Below the pieces are notes generated by a model that was not told where the DNA came from, searched no databases, and saw nothing but the letters and a program-made list of their open reading frames with translations. Below are positions 32,037 through 41,149 of a stretch of DNA of 64,000 nucleotides, piece after piece. Source of the DNA: an uncultured Helicobacteraceae bacterium (GTDB lineage Bacteria > Campylobacterota > Campylobacteria > Campylobacterales > Helicobacteraceae); NCBI GenBank assembly GCA_944323885.1, contig CALUUD010000002.1:471308-535307 (forward strand), in the 5' to 3' direction. The translations under genes and the position numbers were made by a program. Position 1 is the first letter of the stretch. The number at the start of each line of letters is the position of its first letter.

Positions 32037-33043
32037 TTTACTTCTCCAGATATATGCTGTATTGTCACACCTTGTATTTGTAGCCAATTTAAACTCTCAT
32101 TTATCACCATATTATCACCTATAAACCTTAACACCAAATGTCCCACCTCTGAACTTCCTATTTCTTCAATACTTCCTGATAAAATATTTACATCTATATC
32201 AAATTTCTTGAGCATTTTACTAATTAGAGGTGATGAAGCATTTGGTCCAGTAAATAGAATCTTATATATATTGCTTTTATCATTTAATAAATCAACAATA
32301 TGTTCATCACTAGCTGGCGGTAAAAATGATATAAGCTCTTTTGTGATAGATTCCTTTGGATTCATAAATATATCTTTTACTGCTCCGCTCTCCACTATTT
32401 CTCCATTACTAACAACACACATTTTATTGCATACTTCTTTTACTACTTCAATTTGATGTGTTATTAATATAATACTTAATCCAAGTTTAGATTGAATATT
32501 CTTTAATAAATGAAGGATAGATTTTGTAGTTTTTGCATCAAGAGCACTTGTAGCTTCATCACATAATAATAAATAGGGATTATTTGCCAATGCCCTTGCT
32601 ATAGCTACCCTTTGTTTTTGACCACCAGATAATTGACTAGGATAATAATTCATTTTATCTTTTAACCCTACTAATTCTAATAATTCCACCACCCTATCTT
32701 TTATTTTTGATCTATCCCATTTTGCAATTTCTAATGCAAATGCAACATTGCCAAATACATTTCTTGAACTAAGAAGATTAAAATGTTGAAATATCATGCC
32801 TATCTTTTGACGCTCAAGACATAAATCTTTATAAGTTAATTTACTTAAATCTTTTCCATTTATTATCACTTCACCATTTGTTGGTTGTTCTAATAAATTA
32901 ATAATTCTTATTAGTGTAGATTTTCCAGCACCACTAAATCCTATAACACCAAAAATATCACCATTTTGAACTTCTAAATTTATATTTTTCAGTGCATGAA
33001 AACCATTTTGGTATATTTTATTTATATTGTTTAACTTAACTAT
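32033..33043 (-). CDS. metN: Methionine ABC transporter ATPase MetN, apparent ATA start
   Basis: ATP-binding subunit of the methionine importer, 336 residues. Walker A GFSGAGKST is at residues 35-43, the signature is LSGGQKQR, Walker B LLLCDEATSALD, and the C-terminal NIL domain runs from about 255. The first conventional start in this frame is a GTG at 32869, after Walker A, so it cannot be the true start. Upstream the frame is open to TAG at 33059-33061 with no ATG, GTG or TTG. AGGAG at 33051-33055 is seven bases before ATA at 33041-33043, giving IVKLNNINKIYQ, as expected for MetN. Either ATA initiates or an ATG has mutated or been misread. Confidence 0.88.
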   Translation of the reverse strand: MVKLNNINKIYQNGFHALKNINLEVQNGDIFGVIGFSGAGKSTLIRIINLLEQPTNGEVIINGKDLSKLTYKDLCLERQKIGMIFQHFNLLSSRNVFGNVAFALEIAKWDRSKIKDRVVELLELVGLKDKMNYYPSQLSGGQKQRVAIARALANNPYLLLCDEATSALDAKTTKSILHLLKNIQSKLGLSIILITHQIEVVKEVCNKMCVVSNGEIVESGAVKDIFMNPKESITKELISFLPPASDEHIVDLLNDKSNIYKILFTGPNASSPLISKMLKKFDIDVNILSGSIEEIGSSEVGHLVLRFIGDNMVINESLNWLQIQGVTIQHISGEVK

Positions 33044-33143
33044 AGTAGTTCTCCTAAACTAAATTTTGATCTTAAGAATTATATCAATTTTTTTTTAATT
33101 TGAGTATGTATTTTTAAAAAAATGTAAAAATCAAAAAATATCT

Positions 33144-33149
33144 TATAAT
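33144..33149 (+). promoter_or_regulatory. -10 box (TATAAT) of the GT-C glycosyltransferase gene
   Basis: A perfect TATAAT 26 bases before the ATG at 33176, in an A-rich gap after metN; AAGGAG lies four bases before the ATG. No clear -35 box, which is normal for this phylum. Confidence 0.55.
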
Positions 33150-33175
33150 TACAAAAAATAAAATAAGGAGTCTAA

Positions 33176-34568
33176 ATGAAATTAATAGATAAAAAAATAA
33201 TATTTTTTATTTCTATTACTATATTATTTTTGATTATTGTATTATTTAACATCAATAGAGAATCTCTATGGGGAGATGAAGCATTTAGTGTAATGACAAT
33301 AGGTGGGGGGTAGTAACTGGAATTTAGTTAATTTTTTAGATATTATTTTATCTGATGTGCATCCTCCATTATACAACTTACTTCTTTTAATATATTCTAA
33401 ATTTATTGGATCAAGTGATTTTTGTTTAAGATTTTTTAGTACTATTTGGATAATTATTTGTGGATATATAAGTTATATACTAATTCATAAATATATTAAC
33501 TCTGATATTGCATTTATATTTATATGTATTTTTATGTTAAATCCAAATACAATCTACTATTCTCAAGAACTCCGCAATTATGCGATGCTTCTTGGGCTAT
33601 CTAGTATATTTATTATTTTATGTTATTTGCTATATGAAAAAATTAATAATAATAATATACAAATAAATAAAAATACTATAATAATTACAATAACAACAAT
33701 AGGAATAGCACTTATTCTTACTCATTACTATGCATACATCTTTGTATTTTCAGTTGGAATTGTATTATTAGCACTATCAATACATAAAAAAATATTATAT
33801 AAAGAAATTTTTATTACATTTTTCATTATAGGTTTAGCTGGAATTGTATGGCTTATTATACATTTAAATTATGGTGCATTATCATATAGGATGTCAAATT
33901 CATATAATGGAAATGAATGGATATATGAAAAATCTCTATTACATCTTTTATTTTCTATTATATTATCTAGTCTTGGAAAATTTGGCTGGGCAATGGTTAT
34001 TGTATCATCGATTTATGTATTGATAAAAGATAGGCAAAAAAGCATTAAACAAATTATAGATTATTTGCCATTTATTTTTATGATAATAATAGAGCTAATG
34101 ATTATTAGTATAGTTTTTATATATTTTAGCAAGACCATAACTCAAAGATATTTTATCATGTTATACCCAATAATATATTTATTTATTGCAATACTATTCT
34201 CAAATAAAAAATTAAAATATTTTTTGCTCATTTTGATAACATCAATATATTTACACTCTATATATATTAGTAGTGCATACATAAAAAATGATATAAGAGG
34301 TGCAAGTATCTTTATAAAACAAAATTTTGATTCTAATTACTGCAAACTACCTATAAATTGGATTTCTTATGCTAGATATTTACAAGATTATAAAATCATA
34401 TACAAACCAATTATCCAAGATAATTGTGATTTAATATTTTTTAATATAGATAATAGTAATAATTTTACACATACAAAAATAATATTAAAAAATAACGATA
34501 TACAAAATTATATTTTAAATAATTTTAATGGAGCAGTTGTAGTAACCAAGAAAATAGAATCTAAATAA
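33176..34568 (+). pseudogene. GT-C (PMT/ArnT-like) glycosyltransferase, frameshifted at a G6 tract
   Basis: Membrane glycosyltransferase using a polyprenyl-phosphate sugar. The first part (33176-33313) reads MKLIDKKIIFF...ESLWGDEAFSVMTIGGG and stops at TAG just after six G at 33305-33310. The second frame continues at once with GGSNWNLVNFLDI and DVHPPLYNLLLLIYS, then about nine hydrophobic segments to residue 421. The acidic WGDEA loop and HPPLY are hallmarks of PMT_2/ArnT-type enzymes. Removing one G, or adding two, joins both into about 463 residues. With a good promoter and Shine-Dalgarno, this looks like an OFF-phase gene instead of an old ruin: no other lesion is seen. The target glycan is not known. 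Confidence 0.8.
33305..33310 (+). repeat. G6 tract, possible contingency site
   Basis: Six G, preceded by GGT, at the exact point where the glycosyltransferase frame breaks. Shorter than typical phase-variable tracts (eight or more), so a fixed frameshift is also possible. Confidence 0.6.
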
Positions 34569-34581
34569 ATTTAGATTCTAT
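34554..34581. terminator. Bidirectional hairpin between the glycosyltransferase and oorC
   Basis: A 13-bp perfect inverted repeat, ATAGAATCTAAAT at 34554-34566 and ATTTAGATTCTAT at 34569-34581, with a 2-base centre, so the real loop is larger. It covers the last codons of the plus-strand gene and ends six bases before oorC. It is built from two opposed copies of the abundant AGANTCT motif. Confidence 0.6.
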
Positions 34582-34586
34582 AAAAA

Positions 34587-35132
34587 TTATTGTTTCAGTG
34601 CCTCAAGCGCGTATTTTTCACCAAGTTCAAATGCTTTTTTATTGACATCAGCAACCTTAGCAGGGACTTTTGAAAGCATTGTATTAAATACTATATCTCT
34701 ATCTACACATTTTGTAAGAGTTACAGTAATAGCAAGGGCAACAACAGATTGAGTAACAGCATTTCCAACCTCATCCTTTGCTATCGTAATAATTGGAATA
34801 GAATAAATCTTATACTTTTCAAAATCTTCCTTTGAAGGTTTTACTAAATTTGTCTCAACAACAACAATAGAGCCTTCTCTTAAATCTACTTTAAATTGAT
34901 CATAACTAATTTGTGCAGTAGATAACATAAAACCAACACTTTGTGCATATGGATACAATATCTCTTCATCATTAAGTATTATATCAACCTTTGTAGGACC
35001 GCCACGAACTTGACTAGTATATGTGGCAGCTTTTACTCCATATCCATTATCCCTAATTTTTGCTTCTGCTAATATCTCTCCAGCTAATAATACACCCTGT
35101 CCACCAACACCAGTAAAACGAAGTTCTATCAT
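34587..35132 (-). CDS. oorC: 2-oxoglutarate:acceptor oxidoreductase gamma subunit OorC
   Basis: Gamma subunit of the four-part OorDABC enzyme, which oxidises 2-oxoglutarate to succinyl-CoA with reduction of flavodoxin or ferredoxin and replaces 2-oxoglutarate dehydrogenase in Helicobacter and Campylobacter. The 181 residues start with IELRFTGVGGQGVLLAGEIL and include YTSQVRGGPTKVDII, both typical of the gamma domain. It overlaps oorB by four bases and is the last gene of the operon. Confidence 0.95.
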   Translation of the reverse strand: MIELRFTGVGGQGVLLAGEILAEAKIRDNGYGVKAATYTSQVRGGPTKVDIILNDEEILYPYAQSVGFMLSTAQISYDQFKVDLREGSIVVVETNLVKPSKEDFEKYKIYSIPIITIAKDEVGNAVTQSVVALAITVTLTKCVDRDIVFNTMLSKVPAKVADVNKKAFELGEKYALEALKQ

Positions 35133-35956
35133 TTTTTACCACCTTTAGCTTTTGCAACCACTCTATTAAAATAAGCATTGCAATATTCTTCTTTAGTTTC
35201 ATCTTGTTTTAGGATTCCAGTTACAAATTTATTCTCTCTTTCTTCTTGTGTCATCTTTTCATATTCCATTTTTGTTACTAATCTTGAATCTATCCAATCA
35301 AGCATATCTGTAGCTTCTGACATTTTATTTTTTCTACCTAAATTAACATGACAATTACTATGGACATCAAAAAAAGTAAATCCTTCATGTTTAAATCCAG
35401 ATACAAGAATACTCTCTAGTTTTTGTGGCTTTGTAACACTACCTCTAGCGACAAATGTAGCACCTGCTGCATCAGCTATCTTACAAGGATCAAATGAATA
35501 ATCTATATTTCCATATTGTGCAGTAACAGTCCAAAAATCTCTAGGAGTTGTTGGAGAAGTTTGAGAATTTGTCAATCCGTATATAAAGTTATTTACTAAT
35601 ATAAATTTAATATCTATATTTCTTCTACAAGCATGAATTGTATGATTTCCGCCAATTGCCATACCATCACCATCACCAGAGATAACAATTATATGTTTTT
35701 TTGGATTTGTTAATTTTATCCCTGTAGCATATGCAAGTGTTCTTCCATGAGTAGTATGAACAGTATTGCAATTTAAGTAAGAGGAAAATCTACCACTACA
35801 ACCTATACCACTCACTACACAAACATCATTCATATCCCAGCCAACTTTTTCTATGGCTCTAATAACAGTTTTTAAAATTACTCCATCACCACAGCCCCAA
35901 CACCATAATGTTGGCATTTTATCCATTCTTAAATATGTATCATAATTATATGCCAT
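35129..35956 (-). CDS. oorB: 2-oxoglutarate:acceptor oxidoreductase beta subunit OorB
   Basis: Thiamine-diphosphate-binding subunit, 275 residues. The cysteines in PTLWCWGCGDGV and SGIGCSGR serve a [4Fe-4S] cluster, and SGDGDGMAIGGNHTIHACRRN followed by NNFIYGLTNSQTSPT is the ThDP/Mg binding block. It lies one base after oorA and overlaps oorC. Confidence 0.96.
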   Translation of the reverse strand: MAYNYDTYLRMDKMPTLWCWGCGDGVILKTVIRAIEKVGWDMNDVCVVSGIGCSGRFSSYLNCNTVHTTHGRTLAYATGIKLTNPKKHIIVISGDGDGMAIGGNHTIHACRRNIDIKFILVNNFIYGLTNSQTSPTTPRDFWTVTAQYGNIDYSFDPCKIADAAGATFVARGSVTKPQKLESILVSGFKHEGFTFFDVHSNCHVNLGRKNKMSEATDMLDWIDSRLVTKMEYEKMTQEERENKFVTGILKQDETKEEYCNAYFNRVVAKAKGGKK

Positions 35957-35957
35957 C

Positions 35958-37082
35958 TTATAATCCTCTTACTTCATTTATAATTTCATTTGGAGATATA
36001 GCTCTACCATTTGCTTTACCAAAGAATTTAACATCTTTTTTCATAACCCTCTCAATCTCTCTTACATATTGACCTAAATTTAGTTCAACTACTAAAATCT
36101 TATCAAATTTCTTTCCAAGCTCTGCTAGCTTAATATGTGGAGAAGGCCAAAGTGTAGTTGGTCTAAACATACCAACTTTTATACCATTATTTCTTAATTC
36201 TTTTATTGCTTCTTTTGCAGATAAAGAAACAGATCCATAAGCAATTAATAAAATATCAGCATCATCTAGCATATACTCTTCATAACCATCTATAATTGAT
36301 GATTTAGATTCTATTTTATTAAATAATCTACGTAATAATTCCCCACTTAGTTTTTCATCTTCTGTTGGAAATCCACTATATCCATGTGTAAGACCAGTAA
36401 TATGATATTTATAACCACTAAAAAATGGGTTTAATATAGCACCTTCATCGCTACCCACATTATATGGTTGATAATCTTTTGGATCACCTTCAAATTTTCG
36501 CCTATTCTTAATAATCTTTTTAACATCTTCAATATCTGGTAACACAGCTTTTCCATGCATATGTCCTAATGTCTCATCAAGCAATAAAAATACAGGAGTC
36601 ATAAGCTCTTCTGCTAAATTAAAAGCCTTTATTGTTTGAGTATATGCCTCATTTAAGCTTCCTGGACATAATACAATAGACTTAAAATCTCCATGTGCTG
36701 GTGATTTCAAGAAATTAACATCACCTTGAGATACTCTTGTTGGTAAGCCAGTTGATGGACCACCACGCATAACATCAACAATAACAAGTGGTATTTCTGC
36801 CATAAAAGCATAACCTATTTGCTCAACCTTTAGCGATATACCAGGTCCTGAACTAGCAGTTAATGACTTAGCACCACCCATTGAAGCTCCAATTGCAACA
36901 GAAATACCACCTATCTCATCTTCCATTTGTATAAATACACCATCATTTTTTGGTAGTAAAACACTCATGTTATGAGCTATTTCACTAGATGGCGTAATTG
37001 GGTATCCACCAAAAAATTTACATCCAGCATCAATAGCAGCCAATGCTACTAGTTCATTCCCTTCTGAAATCATTTCTCTCAT
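35958..37082 (-). CDS. oorA: 2-oxoglutarate:acceptor oxidoreductase alpha subunit OorA
   Basis: Alpha subunit with the pyrimidine-binding domain, 374 residues. Typical blocks are GNELVALAAIDAGCKFFGGYPITPSSE, MEDEIGGISVAIGASMGGAKSLTASSGPG and PSTGLPTRVSQGD. The C-terminal domain is also present, so the subunit is complete. Order on the minus strand is oorD, A, B, C, as in H. pylori. Confidence 0.97.
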   Translation of the reverse strand: MREMISEGNELVALAAIDAGCKFFGGYPITPSSEIAHNMSVLLPKNDGVFIQMEDEIGGISVAIGASMGGAKSLTASSGPGISLKVEQIGYAFMAEIPLVIVDVMRGGPSTGLPTRVSQGDVNFLKSPAHGDFKSIVLCPGSLNEAYTQTIKAFNLAEELMTPVFLLLDETLGHMHGKAVLPDIEDVKKIIKNRRKFEGDPKDYQPYNVGSDEGAILNPFFSGYKYHITGLTHGYSGFPTEDEKLSGELLRRLFNKIESKSSIIDGYEEYMLDDADILLIAYGSVSLSAKEAIKELRNNGIKVGMFRPTTLWPSPHIKLAELGKKFDKILVVELNLGQYVREIERVMKKDVKFFGKANGRAISPNEIINEVRGL

Positions 37083-37101
37083 ATTAACTCCCTAAAACTA
37101 T

Positions 37102-37413
37102 TTATAACATCATATAATTATTATTTTTAATTTTTTCTGCTAATTCTTTTGCTTCTTTAGTCAATTTTGCAAACTTAAATTCTGATTTATCAGATACATG
37201 TATAGCAAAATCTGGACAAGACAATTCGCAATTATTGCAACCTATGCAATTTTGAGGATTTGTAATATTTATAATTTTTCCATTTACATAAGTTTTATCA
37301 ACTCTCATTGCAAGCGTTCCACTTGGACAAACCTCTACACATATATCACAACCTTTACATCTATTATAATCAACCCATACGGGCACATTTGCTGGCGCCT
37401 TTAAATTACTCAT
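37102..37413 (-). CDS. oorD: 2-oxoglutarate:acceptor oxidoreductase delta (ferredoxin) subunit OorD
   Basis: Small electron-transfer subunit with two [4Fe-4S] groups, CKGCDICVEVCPSG and CIGCNNCELSCPDF, 103 residues. It is the first gene of the oor operon, with AAGGAG before the ATG and a TATAAT at 37452-37457 upstream. Confidence 0.95.
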   Translation of the reverse strand: MSNLKAPANVPVWVDYNRCKGCDICVEVCPSGTLAMRVDKTYVNGKIINITNPQNCIGCNNCELSCPDFAIHVSDKSEFKFAKLTKEAKELAEKIKNNNYMML

Positions 37414-37451
37414 ATATACTCCTTAAGTTATATAATTCATCATAATAATAA

Positions 37452-37457
37452 ATTATA
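37452..37457 (-). promoter_or_regulatory. -10 box (TATAAT) of oorDABC
   Basis: A perfect TATAAT on the minus strand, about 39 bases before the oorD ATG, in the 174-base gap after mltG. Other features of that gap are only AT-rich runs. Confidence 0.5.
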
Positions 37458-37587
37458 ATCAATAAATTGTAATTGCTATTAAACAATTTGTAGTATTAGA
37501 AAATCCTTTTAACAATTTTTTTTATTTTATTCTGTAACATTTTTGCATTATAAAAATATAGATATAAACTTATATAGATAATAAATA

Positions 37588-38535
37588 TTACTGGCCAATA
37601 TTCTCTAAATGATCCTTATAGTTATTTGAAAAACTATGACCCCCTGAGGAATTTTTTACAAAATATAAATAATCAACATTTGCTGGTTTTATAGTAGCTA
37701 TAATTGCATCCATACTAGCACTACCAACTGGATAGGGGGGTATTCCATAATTTTTATAAGTGTTATACACACTTTTATCTGTTCTAATTCTTTCTGGAGT
37801 AACTTTTTGGTGAGAATATTGCCCATAATTTAGAGATCCATCCATCTGAAGTGGCATCTTCATTTTCAATCTATTGTATATAACAGCTGCAACAACTGGC
37901 ATCTCCTCTTTATTTGCTGCTTCTTTCTGAATGATAGAAGCAATTGTCACATAATTAAACCACTGTTTTTCATCATATCTACCCAAAATCTTAATAGCAT
38001 TTCGCTTATGTTCTTTCATAGATTGAGATACTAAATAACTCATTAAATATCTAGGACCAATATCAATTGGCACTTTATAAGTATTTGGCAATATTACACC
38101 ATCTGGATATGAAGTATGTTCATAATAAGAATCCCATAAATCTTGTTTGCTTAATCCAAGTGTTGAACTTATACTTTCTATGAAAAAATACATAGTCTCA
38201 CCAGGAATCAATGTAATTTCTTTAAGTGCTGCTTTTGAATTAGCAAGCTGATATAATAAATCACCTTTTGATGTCTTATATGTGACTACATTTGTTGGTT
38301 TAACTTCTATCCACCCACTTTGTGGAGAACCAAAAAATCTAAATAATGCAGAATCTAAACTATTAACATCTAAATCATTTCTTTGCAAATGTGATATAAT
38401 TGCCTTAATACTACCCTTTGGAATATTAATCACACTGGGATAATACGAAGTCAAACTCAAATAATAGAAAATAGATATGAAAAAAAATAAAACTACATTA
38501 AAAAAAACATATAGCAAAATTGCGATTTTACTCAT
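37588..38535 (-). CDS. mltG: Endolytic murein transglycosylase MltG
   Basis: YceG-like enzyme that cuts nascent glycan strands at the inner membrane. From the ATG at 38533-38535 it has 315 residues: a membrane anchor (about 4-25), then a LysM-like region and the catalytic domain with IASIIQKEAANKEEMPVVAAVIYNRL (catalytic Glu in QKEA) and GIPPYPVGSASMDAIIATIKP. The longer frame to 38655 runs through the divergent gene and adds nothing typical. Even so, the start lies 59 bases inside the divergent AsmA-like gene, so the two 5' ends overlap. No strong Shine-Dalgarno is visible. Confidence 0.9.
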   Translation of the reverse strand: MSKIAILLYVFFNVVLFFFISIFYYLSLTSYYPSVINIPKGSIKAIISHLQRNDLDVNSLDSALFRFFGSPQSGWIEVKPTNVVTYKTSKGDLLYQLANSKAALKEITLIPGETMYFFIESISSTLGLSKQDLWDSYYEHTSYPDGVILPNTYKVPIDIGPRYLMSYLVSQSMKEHKRNAIKILGRYDEKQWFNYVTIASIIQKEAANKEEMPVVAAVIYNRLKMKMPLQMDGSLNYGQYSHQKVTPERIRTDKSVYNTYKNYGIPPYPVGSASMDAIIATIKPANVDYLYFVKNSSGGHSFSNNYKDHLENIGQ

Positions 38536-41149
38536 TATTATTCTACTTTTTATATTAATTTTTAAAATACTAAGTGATGGCTTTAAAATAAATAGCCTAT
38601 CCATAGCAGGAATAAAGATTGATGGATTATATCTAAAATTAAACGAAAAATTCATCTTAGAGGTTGATAATGTTAATATTGGTGGAATTTCAAGATCTAA
38701 AGATACAAAACCAATAAATATAGATGATATAGAAAGAACTATAAGAAGAGTTATATGGGTTGCATCTTTTTTTGAAAAACTAAATATACCAAATATTCAA
38801 TATGCAGATGACAAATCATCTATATATTTTGATGGCAATCAATATAAAATTGATGTTCCGCAAGCATTAGCTATTTTTAGTCTAAAAGATGATAATAGTG
38901 ATATTCTTCTTGAAATAAATACAATAAAGATTAAAAAGCAAAATATAGATGTTAAAGGTGATATTTTATATACAAAAAATGATGGCATATTCGCATTTGA
39001 TTTATCTAGCTTTATAAATAATAAAAATGACAATATTATAAATATAAAAGGTCAGACAGATTTTAAATATCTAAATATAGTATTAGATACCACTACATTA
39101 GATTCTATATCTGTATTAGCACCATATATAAAAGCATTAGATTTAGATGTTTATGAATGGATGTATAAAAAAGCAAGTTATAATAATATTAAAATCAATA
39201 AAGCATATTTAGTTATTGATGATATAAACTCTAGAAATATACAAAAAGAAATAGTTAATAATCTATATGCAAGTGGATTTGTTGAAAATGTCTCTTTAGA
39301 GATAGATTCTGCATTACTACCAATAACAACAAATAAAGTTAATATTGTATTTAATAATGGAAAATTGCAATTTAAATTAAAAGATGCTTCTTATGGTGGT
39401 GTTATAGCAGATAGTGGTTTAGTAGAGCTGTCAAAATTTCTTGATAAACAAACACTACTAAAATTAAATATAAAATCAACACAAGCAATATTAGATTCTA
39501 GAATACTTAGCATATTAAACTACTATGATATTAATATTCCGGTTACTCAAAATAATGGCTACGGAGATGGGTATATAAACCTTGATATATTACTCCCTAC
39601 AAAAAAACTAGAAACAAAAGTAGCTACAAATGGATATTTTAGAATTCAAGATTCTAATATAAGCATAAATAACATAGAGTTATTTATCAAACAAGCCGAT
39701 GTGTATATAGATACAGATTTTATAATTGTTGCCAACTCATACACACAATTCAAAGATATATTAGACTCAAAAGTTGATTTAAAAATTGATACAAATAACA
39801 AAATTATTGATTTAGTAGCAGTTCCTACATACTTTAGAGTAAATAAGGGTAATAGTAGTATTATAGATTTTGGGAATAAAAATAGTATTAATACAAAGAT
39901 TGATTTTTCAGGTAAAAATATATTTATAGACTTTATGGATCACGATACAAAAATAGAAATCAATAATTCTATAAAAATAACAATTAATGATATAGGAAAA
40001 TTACTCCCTTATGTCCCTATGTTGCAAATGCTTGATTTTAAATATGGAAGTATAGAATTATTAATAAATAATGAACACGATATTACAATCAATGCAAATC
40101 TATATAACCTAAACTATCCAATATATGACTTAAATGAAAATAAAATACGATCTCTCAATATAAATGGCATACTAGAAAATAATAATCTATTATTACAAGA
40201 TTCTACAAATAAGTTTAGCATAACAACGAAAATAGATAATGGAAATACATCCATTAAAGCAAATGATATAAAAGTTAATATAAATGAGATTCTAGAATCT
40301 AAAATTCCATTATTTGCAAACATGAGAGATAAAAAACAAATAAAGCAAGAAGATAAAGATCACACAAGAATAACCATAAATGCTAATAATACTGATATAA
40401 AATTATTTAATTATAATTTACATATAGATCAAGGTATTCTACAAACCACAAAAAATGGCTTTATAAGTAATGTAAAATATAAAAATGGTGTAGCAGACAT
40501 AGAGCTTGATGAAGAAACAATTGGAATTAGGGCAAATAATTTTAGTGATGAATTTGTAAATAATGTATTTAAAAAAGAGATTGTTAAAGGTGGCACATTT
40601 GGATTAATTGGAATCTATAAAGATAATAAATTTTTAGGAGATATAACAGCATCTAATACAAGTGTCAAAAATATGGCTTCACTTCAAAATATATTAACAC
40701 TAATAGATGCTATACCATCTCTTGTAGTATTTAAGTTACCTGGTTTTAGTACAAGTGGTTATGAAATAGATGATGCAAAAATAAGAATTGGAATTAATGA
40801 TGAATTTGTAGCATTAGAAAAAATACTAGTACATGGGAGCTCTGTTGATATAGAAGGTGAGGGTGTGATAGATTTGACACAAGAAGATATTAATATGCAA
40901 TTAACACTTTCTACTATGAAAAGTTTGAGTTCTATTTTAAACAAGATACCAATATTTGGCTACCTATTACTTGGAGAAGATGGAAAAATCACAACTGAAG
41001 TAAATGTAACAGGAAAGATAGATGATCCAAAAACAGAGTTATCTCTCCTTGAAGATACAGCTAAAGCACCAGTAAATATACTAAAAAGAATTTTTTCACC
41101 ATTTCAATTATTAGTAGATGAATTAAAAGAAGAAAGTAACAATAAATAA
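38477..41149 (+). CDS. AsmA/DUF3971-like envelope protein
   Basis: An 890-residue protein with an N-terminal membrane anchor (about residues 14-34) and a long beta-rich periplasmic part ending in an AsmA-type C-terminal region (GGTFGLIGIYKDNKFLGDITASNTSVKNMASLQNIL and VHGSSVDIEGEGVIDLT...MQLTLSTMKSLSSILNKIPIFGYLLLGEDGKITTEVNVTG). Such proteins belong to the AsmA/YhdP/TamB group of bridge-like lipid transport proteins; a role in phospholipid traffic is inference. Its start overlaps mltG head to head. It ends flush with the thiE stop on the other strand. Confidence 0.8.
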   Translation: MKKNKTTLKKTYSKIAILLIIILLFILIFKILSDGFKINSLSIAGIKIDGLYLKLNEKFILEVDNVNIGGISRSKDTKPINIDDIERTIRRVIWVASFFEKLNIPNIQYADDKSSIYFDGNQYKIDVPQALAIFSLKDDNSDILLEINTIKIKKQNIDVKGDILYTKNDGIFAFDLSSFINNKNDNIINIKGQTDFKYLNIVLDTTTLDSISVLAPYIKALDLDVYEWMYKKASYNNIKINKAYLVIDDINSRNIQKEIVNNLYASGFVENVSLEIDSALLPITTNKVNIVFNNGKLQFKLKDASYGGVIADSGLVELSKFLDKQTLLKLNIKSTQAILDSRILSILNYYDINIPVTQNNGYGDGYINLDILLPTKKLETKVATNGYFRIQDSNISINNIELFIKQADVYIDTDFIIVANSYTQFKDILDSKVDLKIDTNNKIIDLVAVPTYFRVNKGNSSIIDFGNKNSINTKIDFSGKNIFIDFMDHDTKIEINNSIKITINDIGKLLPYVPMLQMLDFKYGSIELLINNEHDITINANLYNLNYPIYDLNENKIRSLNINGILENNNLLLQDSTNKFSITTKIDNGNTSIKANDIKVNINEILESKIPLFANMRDKKQIKQEDKDHTRITINANNTDIKLFNYNLHIDQGILQTTKNGFISNVKYKNGVADIELDEETIGIRANNFSDEFVNNVFKKEIVKGGTFGLIGIYKDNKFLGDITASNTSVKNMASLQNILTLIDAIPSLVVFKLPGFSTSGYEIDDAKIRIGINDEFVALEKILVHGSSVDIEGEGVIDLTQEDINMQLTLSTMKSLSSILNKIPIFGYLLLGEDGKITTEVNVTGKIDDPKTELSLLEDTAKAPVNILKRIFSPFQLLVDELKEESNNK
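38513..38532. repeat. Quasi-palindrome shared by the mltG and AsmA-like gene starts
   Basis: AGCAAAATTGCGATTTTACT matches its own reverse complement at 16 of 20 positions. Read on either strand it encodes SKIAIL, the beginning of the first membrane helix of each of the two divergent genes. Confidence 0.7.

Noticed and set aside
31389-32087. metI with a 17-residue N-terminal extension
   Set aside because: The extension lies in metN and is not family-like; the ATGA overlap at 32033-32036 gives the usual start.
32033-32869. Short metN starting at GTG 32869
   Set aside because: It would lack Walker A; the frame continues upstream with a full MetN N-terminus and a good Shine-Dalgarno.
37735-37740. 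G6 run as a possible phase-variable site in mltG
   Set aside because: It encodes the conserved Ile-Pro-Pro segment of MltG, and the frame is intact on both sides.
38478-38509. A8 runs near the start of the AsmA-like gene, and T8 runs in atpD and fliE, as slippage sites
   Set aside because: Runs of eight A or T are expected at this base composition, and all these frames are intact.
37588-38655. mltG starting at 38655
   Set aside because: The extra 40 residues are Asn- and Ile-rich antisense to the AsmA-like gene and precede the membrane anchor, with no typical content.
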